The notes: a model not told the origin generated them from the sequence alone. A stretch of 64,000 nt of DNA from Glossina fuscipes (GCF_014805625.2 NW_023998455.1:2901858-2965857), one strand, 5' to 3'. Positions 24,700-36,970 are shown, counted from the stretch's first letter. Translations and numbers: made by a program.

Positions 24700-25815
24700 A
24701 AGGACAAGTGAGAATGCTATAGTCGCTTAAGGTCGACCGTTAAATACCCTACATCATTTTCCCTAGTACAGTCATTCACTCATTTTCTTAATAATAAATC
24801 AAAAATTTCCATGAATGCCGTCATATTGGAGAATACTCGAAACATCAACCAACGTGGTCCAAATTAAGTTTGTCCGACGTCTTGTTGTTTTGCCCTCGCT
24901 TCCGTCGTAGCAAAATAGAAGTTTGACTTTGCTGCTCTAGAGATCCTCCTTCTCCTTCCCTTCCATCTATTTTGTACTGGTCTATGTTATCCGAATTGCC
25001 AATGGCTAGCTTAGTAACAGAACTTTTTTGCCTATTTGGCTTATAAAGGCTTTTTTCATAAGAACGCTTCTGGGGGTTTGACCCTGAATAACAGATCTAC
25101 ATGGTGCAAATTCGAAAAGGAATATTTCTGTGTTGAATTATTTCACCCTGAATGAATTTTTATTGAGAAGTGATGAAATTTAGTCCTTTTCACTATATAA
25201 CGAATCAATTGCCCGAGGAGCGATTATACCGCAAAGGGTTAAAAAATTGGCTTATCTGATCCAAAATTTTCACATCAATTTAAAATACCGAAATGTTATT
25301 ATTCAACGATTTTTGTCGCGAAATTCTGAAAATTACACAATAGGGGAGTGATCGGTTCGATGGTCCGATCCGAATCATGGACCAAAACACGTCAATATAT
25401 GAAATTTCATCGAATTATCTCGAACGTTTGCGCCTTGTAGCTCGATGATTTTAGATCAATTGGGGTAACTCTTGAAACAAATGGCCAAGAAATGGTATTT
25501 TTAGACAATTCGTCTATGACGGAACAGCGTCGCCATAACACTTTGAACGTGTTTGATGGGCTTTCGCGGAAAATTTTTTCAAGCAAACAGCAAAAGTAAT
25601 GGATTTAAAAGAAGAAGAATTTTTAGCGCTGAATAAATCAATAACTGAAGGAAGGAAGGTCAAAACTGTCCAATTCAATCGTTATATGCACTGGTATTGT
25701 CCATTTCTTTATCATTTTTACCTCTAGAAGTCGCTGATCCAAGCGCCTAATAAATCTATCTCAAATCTTTCTGGGTGTTAAATACGTCCGATATGATTAG
25801 CAGCACGTAATTTCT
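24700..25815 (-). mobile_element. mini-me-like repeat, near full-length, with its 3' end displaced
   Basis: Terminus GCTATAGTCGCTTAAGGTCG, ACCGTTAAATACCCTAC at 24718-24754. Then GAATGCCGTCATATTGGAGA, AATTTAAAATACCGAAATG, GGACCAAAACACGTCAATAT and TATCTCGAACGTTTGCGCCT to about 25480. A tail (CTATCTCAAATCTTTCTGGG, TGTTAAATACG) appears at 25756-25788, after about 250 bp of other sequence. The element aligns over about 700 bp with the copy at 33950-34725. Confidence 0.6.
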
Positions 25816-25829
25816 ATCCCATGGGTCAA

Positions 25830-27630
25830 ATTTTTTATACCGCTGCCCCATACAAAGCTTCTCAGGAAAAGTAAGCTTTCATAGGACAACGAAGTCTATA
25901 CTTTCGTATGTCATAGCGAGAACATTTCAAGAATAATAAGATCTTTAATAAGAAGATTGCTTTTGATAAAAGTGGACCATGTCAGCCCAAAATTTCCATG
26001 CAAAAGTATGCCTTCACTTGAAGACAATGTAAGTAATATTTCATAAATTATTATGAATGATGAATAAATGAATAGAAAGAAGTATTGAACGAAGTGGGTT
26101 AAGCTGGTTAGTTACTTAGTTAGTTAGTTAGTTAATTAGAGTTAATGGTTGCTCGACTACAATGCTCTTTAGTTGTTGTTTCATTTTTTTTTTTATTTCG
26201 CACATTGTGTGTGCGTGTGTGTGTGTATGTGTATGTGTGTGTGTTTAGTCATTTTTGCGAAATATTATTGATTAGTTTATTTATTATAGTAGTAGTGGTG
26301 TTGTAATTGCTGTGTTATTTAACATTTCACATTTAAAAAATTTTTAGATGACTACTATAATAATAAACACACATACATATGCATGCATACATATGCATAC
26401 GTCAATCATTTAGTCAAAATGCGAGAGAGATGCCAATAGATATTAAAAATTCAATTCATTTTCTCTCATAAAATCATGTGACACAATACAGTTCAAATAA
26501 TAACAATATATTTAAATGCGTAAACATACATATATAAATTTGGTGTAGGTCGGTCGGTCGGTCGGTCGGTCGGTTGGCCTGCTGCCTGTCGCTTTGCTCT
26601 TTGGCAATTCTCTCTGTCTCTCTCTCTGATTTTATACAAATGTTCTTATTACTATATATATTTTTTATTTAATTTTTTTTTGTTCCTTTTATTTATTTTG
26701 AGAGGAAAAATATTTCATATACAAATATTGCTCTTGTCGTTGTTGTTGTTTTATGTAATATTTCGTTGATTTACTATCTATACTTTAACTAATATATCTA
26801 CATAACTATTCTCTCCTCCTCCTCTTCCTCCTACTCTTCCTCTTCCTCGTTCCTACGCTGTGCTGGCTCGTTTTGTCACCTGAAAATGAAATAAATTGAT
26901 TTTTTCTATTCCATATTTGTCCGAATGTGTTCTCCGTTATAATTCATGATTTATTTTTACGTTTTATAAGCATATAAACGTAAATGTGCGTTATTCGCTA
27001 TTTATGTGTGCAAAATATAAGTAAGTTTTTATATACATTTTTTTTTTTTTTTTTTTGGTGGAGGTTGTTGCTGCCACTGCCTGTGATTTTAATCTAATTT
27101 GTGTCATAGTTTTTTTTTTTTTTTTTTTAATTTCGTTTATTTACCATGTTTCCATGGGATATATATGTGTGTGTGTGTGTGATTGTGTATTTAATTGATT
27201 CTTTTTCTTTTTGTGTGTATGCATTTATTGTTTTTATCACATATTTAATTAATATTCGGAATATATATTAAAAAAAAAAAATTGAAAAAATTATTTTGCG
27301 ATTTTTATGCCTCGCGGAGTCACTCGCACTTTATTACACCTAACGACGAGGGCAATACAGGTGTCCCCCGTTTCATGCGGTTAGGTCGTATCGCTGTTCC
27401 ATCGACACCATATTTAAAATAAAACAAAATAAGTGAGAAAATTATATGTAATCGTTATCGAATCCTTTACCCCCATCATAGCTACTTTGAACAAGGCTAA
27501 AAAAGCGAAGGAAAAAACAAAAGACAAAACAAGTAAGAAAATTATATAATCGTTCCCGACTGAATCTTTTGCATCCATCACCATTATCCTATAAAAATTT
27601 GAAAGAAAGGAGGAAATATATATTTACATA
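25830..27630. repeat. Non-coding, many simple repeats
   Basis: TTAG repeats at 26105-26135, GT repeats at 26207-26244, GGTC run at 26549-26574 (the GTCY-type motif without clear flanks), TCC/TTCC at 26813-26850, long T runs at 27040-27057 and 27111-27129, and GT at 27167-27181. No gene seen. Confidence 0.7.
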
Positions 27631-27639
27631 TTTCATAAT

Positions 27640-28480
27640 ATAGGTTGGGCGTGGCCGATATTTTCTATTTTAGTAGAATAATTTTATGGAAATTTATATC
27701 GGTGTATAAGTAACGAGCAAAAGACACGAAAAGGTAAGATGTTCTCATTTGTTGCTTGTAAAGGCATGGTGGGCTTGTAGATGTGTCCTTCGACTGATTT
27801 GGATCGTTTGCAAATTTTTTAGCCAACTTTTAGACGATCTCTTCATTTTTACGAATTGGAAACTGTTAACCATAAACGCCACACAGTTGGACACTCGGGC
27901 AGAGTAAGTTAATTGTTTATCCTCCGCATCTGCGTTGACGCTTCAGTCCGGCGAATCCATTAGAAACAACATCTCTGGTAAGACAATCCTGGAAGAAAAA
28001 GGCCTACGCCTTAGGATATAGACATACTTAGATGCATTCCTAAACCGATATTGGTGAGGAATTTATATATTTAAAGCGGTTTCCGGTAAAAAATGTAAAA
28101 TTCTTATAGACTATAATGTTGCGTGGGCATGGTCATGGAGAGCATTGCCCATCGAACATATATGCAAAGTTTTGCAGATTTTTCTACTGTAGTTTACGTG
28201 TAGTGAGCAAAAAAAATTCCTATTGAAAAATAGAGATGTTCTAAGTACACGTAGTACTGTAGGCATACCCTTTCGAGCGATTTGAGTAATTTTCAATACC
28301 AACTTTTGTGTCAACTTGAAGTCGCTAGCTTAATTTTTGCGACCAGAAGAACATTTACAAAAGACATTACATGGAGGGACGGACGGAGATGCTTAAATTG
28401 ATTAAGAATTTGATACCGATGAAGTAGATGTATACCTTGTAGGATCTCCGAAGCCTCATCCTTCGGTAAACACATATTCA
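27640..28480 (-). mobile_element. Dispersed repeat remnants, mini-me-like second subfamily
   Basis: GTTGGGCGTGGCCGATATTT at 27647, GCGTGGGCATGGTCATGGAG near 28122, then GGAGGGACGGACGGAGATGC (28372-28391), TTAAATTGATTAAGAATTTG, ATACCGATGAAGTAGATGTA and CGAAGCCTCATCCTTCGG. This is the GATACCGAT-type core rather than the GATTCTGAATCGAT type. Confidence 0.45.
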
Positions 28481-28705
28481 CATATTGTAATTTAATAGAT
28501 ACTCGAGAACTTATCTTAAGAACTGTTACACCTCAGATTTCTAAAATAAATTCGCTTTTCATCCACATTCAGTAGGCGATGCAAAAGAGACGCTTATTTG
28601 AATTATTGGAATGCTCTGTCTTTGGTACAGGACCGACACTTGCCTTCTTCACAAGCATTTGTACGTTGCGAAGTATGTTCAAGCTATAAAAAAACCCAAC
28701 TTGCC

Positions 28706-28965
28706 ATATATATGCCCTCTGCAAATGGCGCTATGGCGATCTGTAGGAAAATTTCGGTTTTATATTTACATGCCTATAGTTCCAAAACCAAGAGTTGTTT
28801 TATAACTTCCCCCAATCGGAGATAGGAAGGCAGATATATGCCCTCTACAAATGGCACTATGATGGCAATCTATAAGAAAATTCCGGTTTCATATTTACAT
28901 GCCTATAGTTCCAAAACCGCGAGTTATTTTAGAAGTTCCCCCAATCGGAGGTAGGAAGGCAGATA
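28706..28965. repeat. Tandem duplication, two units of about 128 bp
   Basis: Units share TATGCCCTCT-CAAATGGC, AATCTATAAGAAAATTCCGG, TATTTACATGCCTATAGTTC, CAAAACC and TTCCCCCAATCGGAG-TAGG. TATGCCCTCT starts at 28711 and 28837. The copies differ by a few substitutions and short indels, so the duplication is fairly recent. Two overlapping ORFs at 28598-28825 fall in the first unit and are not supported. Confidence 0.85.
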
Positions 28966-29855
28966 AATAAATAGACCAACTAAAGTGATCAAAAAGAAAT
29001 AATGTTTAAGGGATGAAACCTTCATGTATGCTTTTCTCTTTTTCCGGTCATCTCGTTTCAAGTATTTTGATATGTAAATCTGTAATACCTCTTAAACCTT
29101 TCGTGTTTCTTATTACCTTTCATTCAGGTATCATAAATCATTACCAAAGAATTTCGAGACAATTTTTGGTAAATTATGTCAAAATCAATCAAGCAATCAA
29201 TTGTTGCCAATGTGCTTGATTGATTTATTATTGAAAATGCTTTATGAATACTAATACTGTTCCCAAGTCAAGTGATAATTAAAAAAAAAAAAAAAAAAAA
29301 AAAAAATTCCATTTTTTTAATTAAAAAAAAAGTTCAATGATTTATTTTTATCTGTTTACTACTTAATGGATAATTAAAATTTACAATAATTACTTAAGTG
29401 ACTGTGTTTGTGTGTGTATGTGTGTGTGTGTGAGTATGTATGTATGTATGTGCATATTTCTCGCTTGATCTTTGATTTTGCGATCGCTTGTCTTATGTGG
29501 AAATTTAATTTCGCTAAATCCACGTTTGCGTAAACTTCGTACACCGTATACGAACTTGAGGGGAAAAGTTCACTGACCTGCATATCGGCACAACATGTAT
29601 ACATCGATCGCTGACAGTTATGAAGACTTCGCTAAGTGCTTGCCACTAAAATATTAGATTACATTTTCCCAAAAATAATTGAATTTTTATCTTCGAATAA
29701 TCTGCGCCATGTCCCGATATAAGCCAAAATTAAATTCGATTGTCGATCATTTCGTCTTTATAATGCTTCGCCAGCATTCTTGAGCAGATGGTGACCTTTC
29801 ATTGACGCGATAGCCGTGATAATTGAATTGAATATCTTTTATTATACGTTACGGC
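28966..29855. other. No gene; poly(A) and GT repeats
   Basis: An A run at 29281-29306, GT/GTAT repeats at 29403-29450. The 68- and 76-aa frames have no recognisable domain. Confidence 0.6.
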
Positions 29856-29859
29856 ACTT

Positions 29860-30815
29860 TTGCGGTCCAGTATGTAGTACCGATCGATCCAGAATCGTTT
29901 TCTGACTGCCGGTCCCATGTCCATGCGTATCAATTTATGTTTAACTTGTGTGCAGCAAGCTTTGATGCATTATGATGAAATTTAGCCGGACCACTTTTTC
30001 CGCCAGTTCCCATATAACGAGGTATTGCAAATTTTTAAAAACTTGTCGATGAAACTAGGGGAGCGTAAGTATTCTCACTTAGTAAATTGCTATGAAAAAT
30101 TTGCGTTCCTATGAAAAGGAAGCTTTTTTATATATGGCGAAAAATCGAATTATTATCCAATTATCTAAATACCTCCATGAGTATGTAAGAATCGGGAGTA
30201 CATCTGTGTTCGCTGGTTCAATGCGCAATGTGGTAGAGTTTACTTTGGTCGGGGTTGCAGTAAGTGTTTAGTCGGTAAAAATGCATAGTGACACTTTGTC
30301 CACAAAAGCAATTTGACTTAAAAATTCACTGTACGAAATTGGAATCATTTAGGCCGATTTTTAATACTCCATTCAACTCAAGGGTCGTCATGAAAGATAA
30401 ATCTTTACATGGCAACCTGTATTAATTTGCAGTATTTTGTGATGAAAATAGTTATTTAGCAGAGAAAGTCTTATATTACAAATTTGGACTACGTAGGTCT
30501 ATCGTTTGGATCCTATTCCCCATATATAATCAGAATTCTCATGAAAGTTTATACTGCAAAAAACTGCACATTTTTTTTAGGTGAAGAATAATCAGATCTT
30601 TGGTAAAAAAATTGAATTTGTCGAGCGTTCAGACAACGTCAGTTCACGGTTTGATTCAACATTCTCGTAAACGCCCCTCCCTCCATGAAAAGTATGCTGT
30701 CGTTCGTATGGTAAAAAGATCTAATTTTTATTAATTTATTACGAAAATAAATGCAATGCAGTGTAAAAGACGAATATGTCGGTGTAGGATATTTAACGAG
30801 GTCGACCTTGTTGTA
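29860..30815 (+). mobile_element. mini-me-like repeat, long copy
   Basis: CAGTATGTAGTACCGATCGA, TCCAGAATCGTTTTCTGACT, GCCGGTCCCATGTCC, TTGATGCATTATGATGAAAT, CGGACCACTTTTTCCGCCAG, and further downstream ATTTGGACTACGTAGGTCTA (the inverse of the phrase near 22985). It closes with GGTGTAGGATATTTAACGAG, GTCGACC (30782-30808), the inverse of the terminus at 24730. This gives an element of about 900 bp. Confidence 0.55.
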
Positions 30816-31576
30816 TTTTAGTTGATTTACTTGCTATTTAGGATCAAAAAGGAAGAATGAAATAAAAAATAATTATACAAACATAATGATAAGTTAATCA
30901 AAAATTTTATTTGTCATAAACGAACACACCACCTGGTCACCTTAATTTTAATTTAAATATTATAGTATTGTACTCTTAGTTTACTACTATGGCTCGTTAC
31001 TAATATTCTTTGCTTGTTCTTATTTGCAAGTTTGATATTTATGAATAATAATTACGTTGTAGTTTTGTGTCTATCCATAATATTTAATATTGTAATATAT
31101 TCATTCTCAAGGTGATATATATGATTGAATATATACCGTACAATAGATATAATGCATACAAGTAAATCAAATACGTGTACTTATTTGTGTCTTTGGATAC
31201 CAACGTCTGTATTATTGAAATTAACTTAAAATGTTTAATACATACATACATACATATATATATATATAATGGCACAAATGCAAATGTACAAATATATATA
31301 TATATATATGTGTGTGTATGTGTGTATATAAATGTGTATATATGTATTTATAACCCGCATTACATTTTAAAATCGATTAACCCTAAAACTGTTTGTATGA
31401 TTGTTTTTTGTTTTTTGTTTTATTTCTATTGTTTGTCTCATTAAAAACCAGTTTAACATAAGCTGAATAAAATATGATTACAGTAAATTTACTTAAATTC
31501 AACTTCTCTCCGTTATATTAGATATGCATAATGTTTGTAACGAAGAGGAATATGCATCGAAAATTTGGTAAATTAG

Positions 31577-31612
<36 letters not shown>

Positions 31613-31729
31613 GATCAATTTTGTTTCCTTTTTGAAAATTCTGATGCCGTATATAGGCGATTTATATGTATTTTATATATATGTAGTCAGAATTTTCAAA
31701 AAAGAAAAATAATTTCATCTCCTTCCCAC
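30816..31729. repeat. Simple-repeat region
   Basis: TA and CATA repeats at 31245-31268 and 31292-31308, GT at 31309-31326, TA at 31580-31607. ORFs are low-complexity Tyr/Ile strings. Confidence 0.75.
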
Positions 31730-31799
31730 TTATATTTCATGGCCGTAGGCAGTTATCATGAATAAGAGAAATTGCAACCTAAATATATATGCATAATTC

Positions 31800-32785
31800 A
31801 CTTGAAGGGCCGCTGATAATGAATTCCAATATCGAATTGCAGCGGCAATAAAAGTTCTTCCCACGAAAGAGGCAAAAATACCTGATATGAATTTATAGAA
31901 AGGTCTGTATTTGACCTTGAAAACTGCAGTCACTCTATTGAAAGGTTGAGCGAGCGATTAAAATCGCAACGATTTTGTAGAGGTAGAGTAGCAATCGAAT
32001 TTTTCGGTCGTTGAGAAAGCAAAAATTTAAAAAACCGTGAACGCAGGAGGAATCATAACCTCTGAGTCCCTTAGTGTGCAATGCCGCCGATAATACATTG
32101 AAGTCTGACGGACGAACCGGAAAAGACTTCAAGATAATAGTTAATATGATGATACATGAGAAGAGAATGACTAATGGTGGGTACGTTTAACTCCGAGAAG
32201 CAAATACAAATCCAGTTTGTACAATTTTTGTAGATTAACATATGCTCTAACTGTGGAGACTAATGTACCGCTTACTGTGATCAAGTGTTTCCCCCAGACA
32301 TTGCTTTGAGCCCACAAAATCAATAAATATTCTACGTAAGGTAGTGTTAGAAAGAAAAGCCTTACGTCTTATTTGCGTTAATGCAAAGCATATTTTCCAA
32401 CATCTAAAAGTTGAGACTTGCTTAAATATTCCCCAGCTCTTCCTTCAAACGTACGCAAGTCATTTATTATTACCATTCGCATAGATTCCAGATATTATCG
32501 GCAGAGTTAAAGAAATCTTTCATAAAGAAATTAAACAATATGGGGTTCAAAATGCAACCTTGCGGTGGGTTACTATTCCCGTTGGCTTAAGCTCGAGAAT
32601 GACAATTTTCTCTCCCTTTATTAATATCCAATTATTTTCTTTGCGTCCGACAAAAATAACTTTTATTTCTATGCACAATCTGTAAAGATTGTCTACAGAT
32701 CTGTCCACGATTATATAAAATAATCATAATCAATAGCTTTCTTATAATTAATTGCTTCAAAAGTTTTACTTGTGTTTACATATAT
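31800..32785 (-). pseudogene. Relic of a LINE reverse transcriptase (CR1/Jockey-like)
   Basis: Read on the minus strand, the DNA around 32545-32590 gives PPQGCILNPILFNFF, the RT motif normally written GVPQGS.L.P.LF..F. Upstream on that strand, frames give FEAINYKKAIDY, like FDxVNHxxLL. Further downstream the minus-strand frame 31730-31933 contains FVGRTFIAAAIRYWNSLSAA, like the WNSLP motif near LINE C-termini. Frames are broken several times and the YADD motif is not found, so it is dead. The clade is a guess. Confidence 0.55.
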
Positions 32786-32814
32786 ATATTTTATTAGTAT
32801 ATTATTAGTATTAT

Positions 32815-33200
32815 TCCCAAGTGCTGCCAAATTGCACGAAAATGTAATAGGAAATACGATAGGTACGAAGTGGGGCTATACGCGACATATGCCGCAAGGA
32901 TGAATTTTCGCTTTATATATAGCCATCGATTACGATACAGCAGACGATGAGTATTGGAAAACATCTCTCTTATCACTTGATGCAATTAGGTATCAAGTGC
33001 TGCCACTTGCGTAGTAGGATATAGGACGCTCTACAAGTCCCACACGTCAAAAGGACGTATTTCCGCTTCATATATGGCCATCAGACATAATGAAGAAGAA
33101 GAATACGAATGTTAGAAGAAACGGGCCTTTTTTGTCAGCTACCAAGTGCTGCCAATTTTTCAACTCATATATGCACAAGTGATGCGTACGATAAGACGGC
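32815..33200. repeat. Diverged tandem repeat, about two and a half units
   Basis: CCAAGTGCTGCCA-TTG recurs with GTGCTGCCA at 32821, 32997 and 33146. AAGGATGAATTTTCGCTTTA, TATATAGCCATC (32898) matches AAAAGGACGTATTTCCGCTT, CATATATGGCCATC (33050). Unit length is about 150-176 bp. Confidence 0.7.
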
Positions 33201-33945
33201 ATAGTATGGGTTGTTATTTTGAATTCCATTGTCACTAAAACATAAGCTTCTCCTGATGGATATTAAAGTATTCGGCATAAGTTTTCGTTTCATGTCTTTT
33301 CGGCTCGCATGAAGGATTTGTTTTATACGTTGCGTAGAAAAAAAAAAAAAGAAGAAGCGGTTTGTCTTTTTAATATTAAGTCATACGGATGGATAAATGG
33401 ATTATGAAGATCATTATCATTGCATTGCAGTCCAAAATTACTTACAAATCGTTAAGATTAAAAACAATATCTCTTTTCATTCCTTTCTTCTGATCTCTTT
33501 ATTCTTCTTAAAGAAACCTGCTTTTAATTGGGTTAATTGATCCCCCTGCAACTTAAGAAAAGAAAAAAAGAAAAAAACAATTTATCAATGTTCATAAATC
33601 TCTTTCTTTCTGTTGTAAGGCCAATAAATCTCTATAACAATTTTTCGTTGCTTACATATTTTTATCTGAATTTTTTATGTTTTATTATCTTCATCTTCTT
33701 TTTCATTATTGATGCTAGTCTACTACTACTTGAAAAGTTTGCAGAGTGATATGAAGGCATCATAAGCGTCTTTGCTAGAATATATTAGAGAAAGTCTCTA
33801 GTATCGAATTCGATTTGAGTATTTGAAAACAATGTTTTTAAAATCAAGCGCAACTCACACAATGGTTGTGATGAAGGATGATGACTTGGAACAAATTAGC
33901 GAAGCGAGTCTACTTCTAAGCGAAACCAATACTTTTTAATTCATT
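33201..33945. other. No feature recognised
   Basis: AT-rich, A run near 33340-33352. A 70-aa frame at 33537 is low-complexity. Confidence 0.55.
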
Positions 33946-33949
33946 AGGA

Positions 33950-34725
33950 AAGCTATAGTTGGCCCACTATCAGATACCGTACACAGTGCTTATTTACTAA
34001 TACATCAAAAATTATACATTATTTATATGTAAGTGCATAATTTTGACGAATGCCCTCATATTAGGAAATAATCAAGACGGTTTGCTTTGATGAGAGTCCC
34101 TCTCTATGGTGCTCTCCAAAAATTAGATCTATCTGATACAAGCTCTATATGGTTGATTTACATCTGAAAATAATAAAAATTAGTCATTTTTGGCATATAA
34201 AGCTTTATTTTCCATTAGAATCTTTATATGGGTTGGCATTCAAAAAATGTACCAAATATAAATAAATTCGCTAAGATTCGTTTTTACATCTAATTATTAT
34301 TACGAACGAATTTTCATCAAGAAGAGCTGGAAATTAGGCTTTGTGTGCATATGAAGATTTATTTCCCGTAAGGGCGATTATACTGCAAAAGGTTAAAAAA
34401 ATTGGTCTAAATGCTTCAAAGTTTTCACATCAATTTAAAATACCGAAATGCTATTACTAAGCGATTTTTGTCAAAAAATTCTGAAAATTATACAATTGGG
34501 AAGAAGTTGGAGAAGTAAATCGATCCGAACCATAGACCAAAAAAGATTAATGTATCAAATTTCATTAAAATATGTTAAAAATCTGAGATCTGTAGGTTAA
34601 ATACAAGAAAACAAGAGCAGAGATCCGATGGGTAGACGGACAAACAGATTTAGATCGGTTTGGAAAATGATTTTATCGCAAACCCATCTGAGAACAAGCT
34701 TAATATACCTTTGCGTCCTATCCTG
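33950..34725 (-). mobile_element. mini-me-like repeat, near full-length
   Basis: GAATGCCCTCATATTAGGAA, GGGCGATTATACTGCAAAAG, TTTTCACATCAATTTAAAAT, ACCGAAATGCTATTACTAAG, GACCAAAAAAGATTAATGTA, GGGTAGACGGACAAACAGAT, TTAGATCGGTTTGGAAAATG and AAGCTTAATATACCTTTGCG. It is collinear with 24770-25480 but keeps its core and 3' end. Confidence 0.65.
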
Positions 34726-36085
34726 TTTTTTCGTCATCAAATCTTAATACTCGAAATTTTGGAATTTTATACTTTCTTCCTCTCATGGTAAAATACTAAA
34801 AGCGGAGTACAACAACGATCCGGATCTCAAAAAGCGGAGCTATATTCGCTAAAAGCTTAAATGGGATTACAATGCGAGCGAGCTATTGGAAAACTGCCCT
34901 TTTAAATGCTATGATGAACTTCGAATAAAGAAAAAAAAAAACCATTATTTTCAATGATATATATTTTTAGTCCACGAACTTTTCAATTAGGTTGTCGCTT
35001 GAGTGGACCTTTTTTTCGTTCTCGGTATTCTCTCTTGATATGTTTTGTGATCTCTTATTTAGCATTTGCTAACTGAACCGTTATAATCAATCATTCCGTC
35101 ATTCGGTCTGTACGACTTGTTTAATAAATTTCCCAATTTATTATTTTGTATATTGAATAATTATTACATGTATTAGTTATAAAATTTATGTGGCTAAGTT
35201 AAAATAGTTTCTGTTTACTTACTTACTCTCTTGTCTCGTTCTCTTTTTCATATTCTCTTCTCGTTTGCGCTTACAATAATATAACAGTTTAACACTCAAA
35301 TATTTAACTCAGCGCATATAGGAAAACTAGCCATTTTTTCGTTGAATTTTCTTTTTTAATACCATATTGCTGTTGCTGTTATTGCTGTCGTTGTTTTTCA
35401 ATTTATAGAAACAACTTGTGTATGTGCATATATATATATAGGCGAAGGAATAAAATCAAAACATGTACAGAAAAGTAGTTTAAATAAATCGTGTGTGTAC
35501 AGTTGACAAGATTAACAAGCTTACATATATACTTACATATACCGTCATCGACACAACCACCGCCAAGCACCACCGCATCAACTTATTACACTTTTTTTTT
35601 TTTTGTTTTTTGTAGTACAACATGTAAACACTAACCCAATACAAAAACGTTCATCGTAACATTAAGTTTAGTTATTCAGTTAAGTAACTGCTCAAACACC
35701 TTCTATGGCTTTCAAACAGCAGCGCATACACATAGAGATTGAATTAAAATAAGAAAAAACAAAAAAAAAAAAAAACAGGAAAAGCACTATTTTTTTATAC
35801 TCACCAACGAAAGATGATGGTCTATCCATTTCATTAAAACGTTAGCGACAACTCAAAGCAAACTTTTTACAGACAATACATAGATCAACTTTGTCAAAAT
35901 GCATATCGACGACGGAAAATAATTTAATAACCACTTTGTTTGGATTCAGGATTTTTTTTTGCTTGCCATGGCCAGTCCAATACATGGATAATCGAAATTT
36001 CCATTGTTTTGCTTTTTTTTATTCCTTTGCATCACAAGTGACACCATTTGATTTATTAAGTATGTGTGAATATATGCAATCCCCA
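34726..36085. other. No gene; homopolymer runs
   Basis: A runs near 34930 and 35761-35775, T run near 35591-35603. The plus-strand 113-aa ORF starting at 35891 runs into the next repeat and has no domain. Confidence 0.55.
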
Positions 36086-36089
36086 AAAG

Positions 36090-36290
36090 GTCTTGATGCA
36101 CCTTTTATTACACCGATGATCGATTCAGAATGGCTTCCTTTTGTGAACTGTGCTCTATCCATTTCTCCGTCTGTCCGTCTTGCTTCCTTATTCATCATAC
36201 AGCTCGCAAAATTTGAGAGATATTTTGATTAACGTGCTTTGATGACCCAAGGACGAAAAACGCTGTTGAAAGTGACTCAGATTGATTGCA
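36090..36290 (+). mobile_element. mini-me-like fragment
   Basis: TGATGCACCTTTTATTACAC, CGATGATCGATTCAGAATGG, TTCTCCGTCTGTCCGTCTTG, CAGCTCGCAAAATTTGAGAG and ATATTTTGATTAACGTGCTT. Confidence 0.55.
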
Positions 36291-36654
36291 CCATTTTTTC
36301 CACATAACATCTTATTTTGGATACACATTGTATTAACACAATTGCAATAAACCTAGTTGCGCAAGGTAGTAGGCCATGACTCACTTTAGTGCTTTTATTT
36401 GTTTTATTTTTTTTATTTTTTTTAAAGATAGAAGGAGTACGTAAAGATGTATAAGATTCGACCAAAGCAGAATATGATTTTTTTATTTGTTTTTCTTTTA
36501 AACGTGTAAATTTAAATTTATCATTGGCTTGTTTATTATTCGTTTAAGTTTTACGAAAAAGAAAATGGCAAATAATTCGAGAAATCAGTTAAACACTCAA
36601 TCATCGTTTAAGTTATGCATGTCTACCGCTGTACATTGCATGTGTTATATATAC

Positions 36655-36684
36655 ATATCGTTCGATATTTTTTTCGAACGATAT
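36655..36684. repeat. Perfect 11-bp inverted repeat (hairpin)
   Basis: ATATCGTTCGA (36655-36665) and TCGAACGATAT (36674-36684) flank the 8-nt loop TATTTTTT. No following feature suggests a function. Confidence 0.8.
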
Positions 36685-36769
36685 CGAGTAAAACTTTTAA
36701 ATTGTTGGCAGTAATAATACGAATTTTCGTTTTACCCTACAAAAGTTTTGGTGCAACCCTTAATTCTCT

Positions 36770-36970
36770 TTATCGATTGAGAATCAGTTTCTGAATCGAT
36801 TTAAGCTTATGTGTCTCTCTGCCTGCCTAGTTTTCTTGTGTTCAACATACCGGTCGCAATTCCTGAGGTATTTTGATGAACAATACGGATCGAAACGCTT
36901 TCTCGACCACGTGCCATATAATGCCTTATGTGAATAACTGTATTAAGTAAAGTAGTGTAGGGTATATAAT
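36770..36970 (+). mobile_element. mini-me-like fragment
   Basis: TTATCGATTGAGAATCAGTT, TCTGAATCGATTTAAGCTTA, a worn TCTCTCTGCCTGCC block, TTTTCTTGTGTTCAACATAC, GAGGTATTTTGATGAACAAT and a GTAGTGTAGGGTATATAATG end. Confidence 0.55.

Noticed and set aside
35891..36232. 113-aa ORF
   Set aside because: Runs into a mini-me-like repeat with a GTCCGTC block; no domain.
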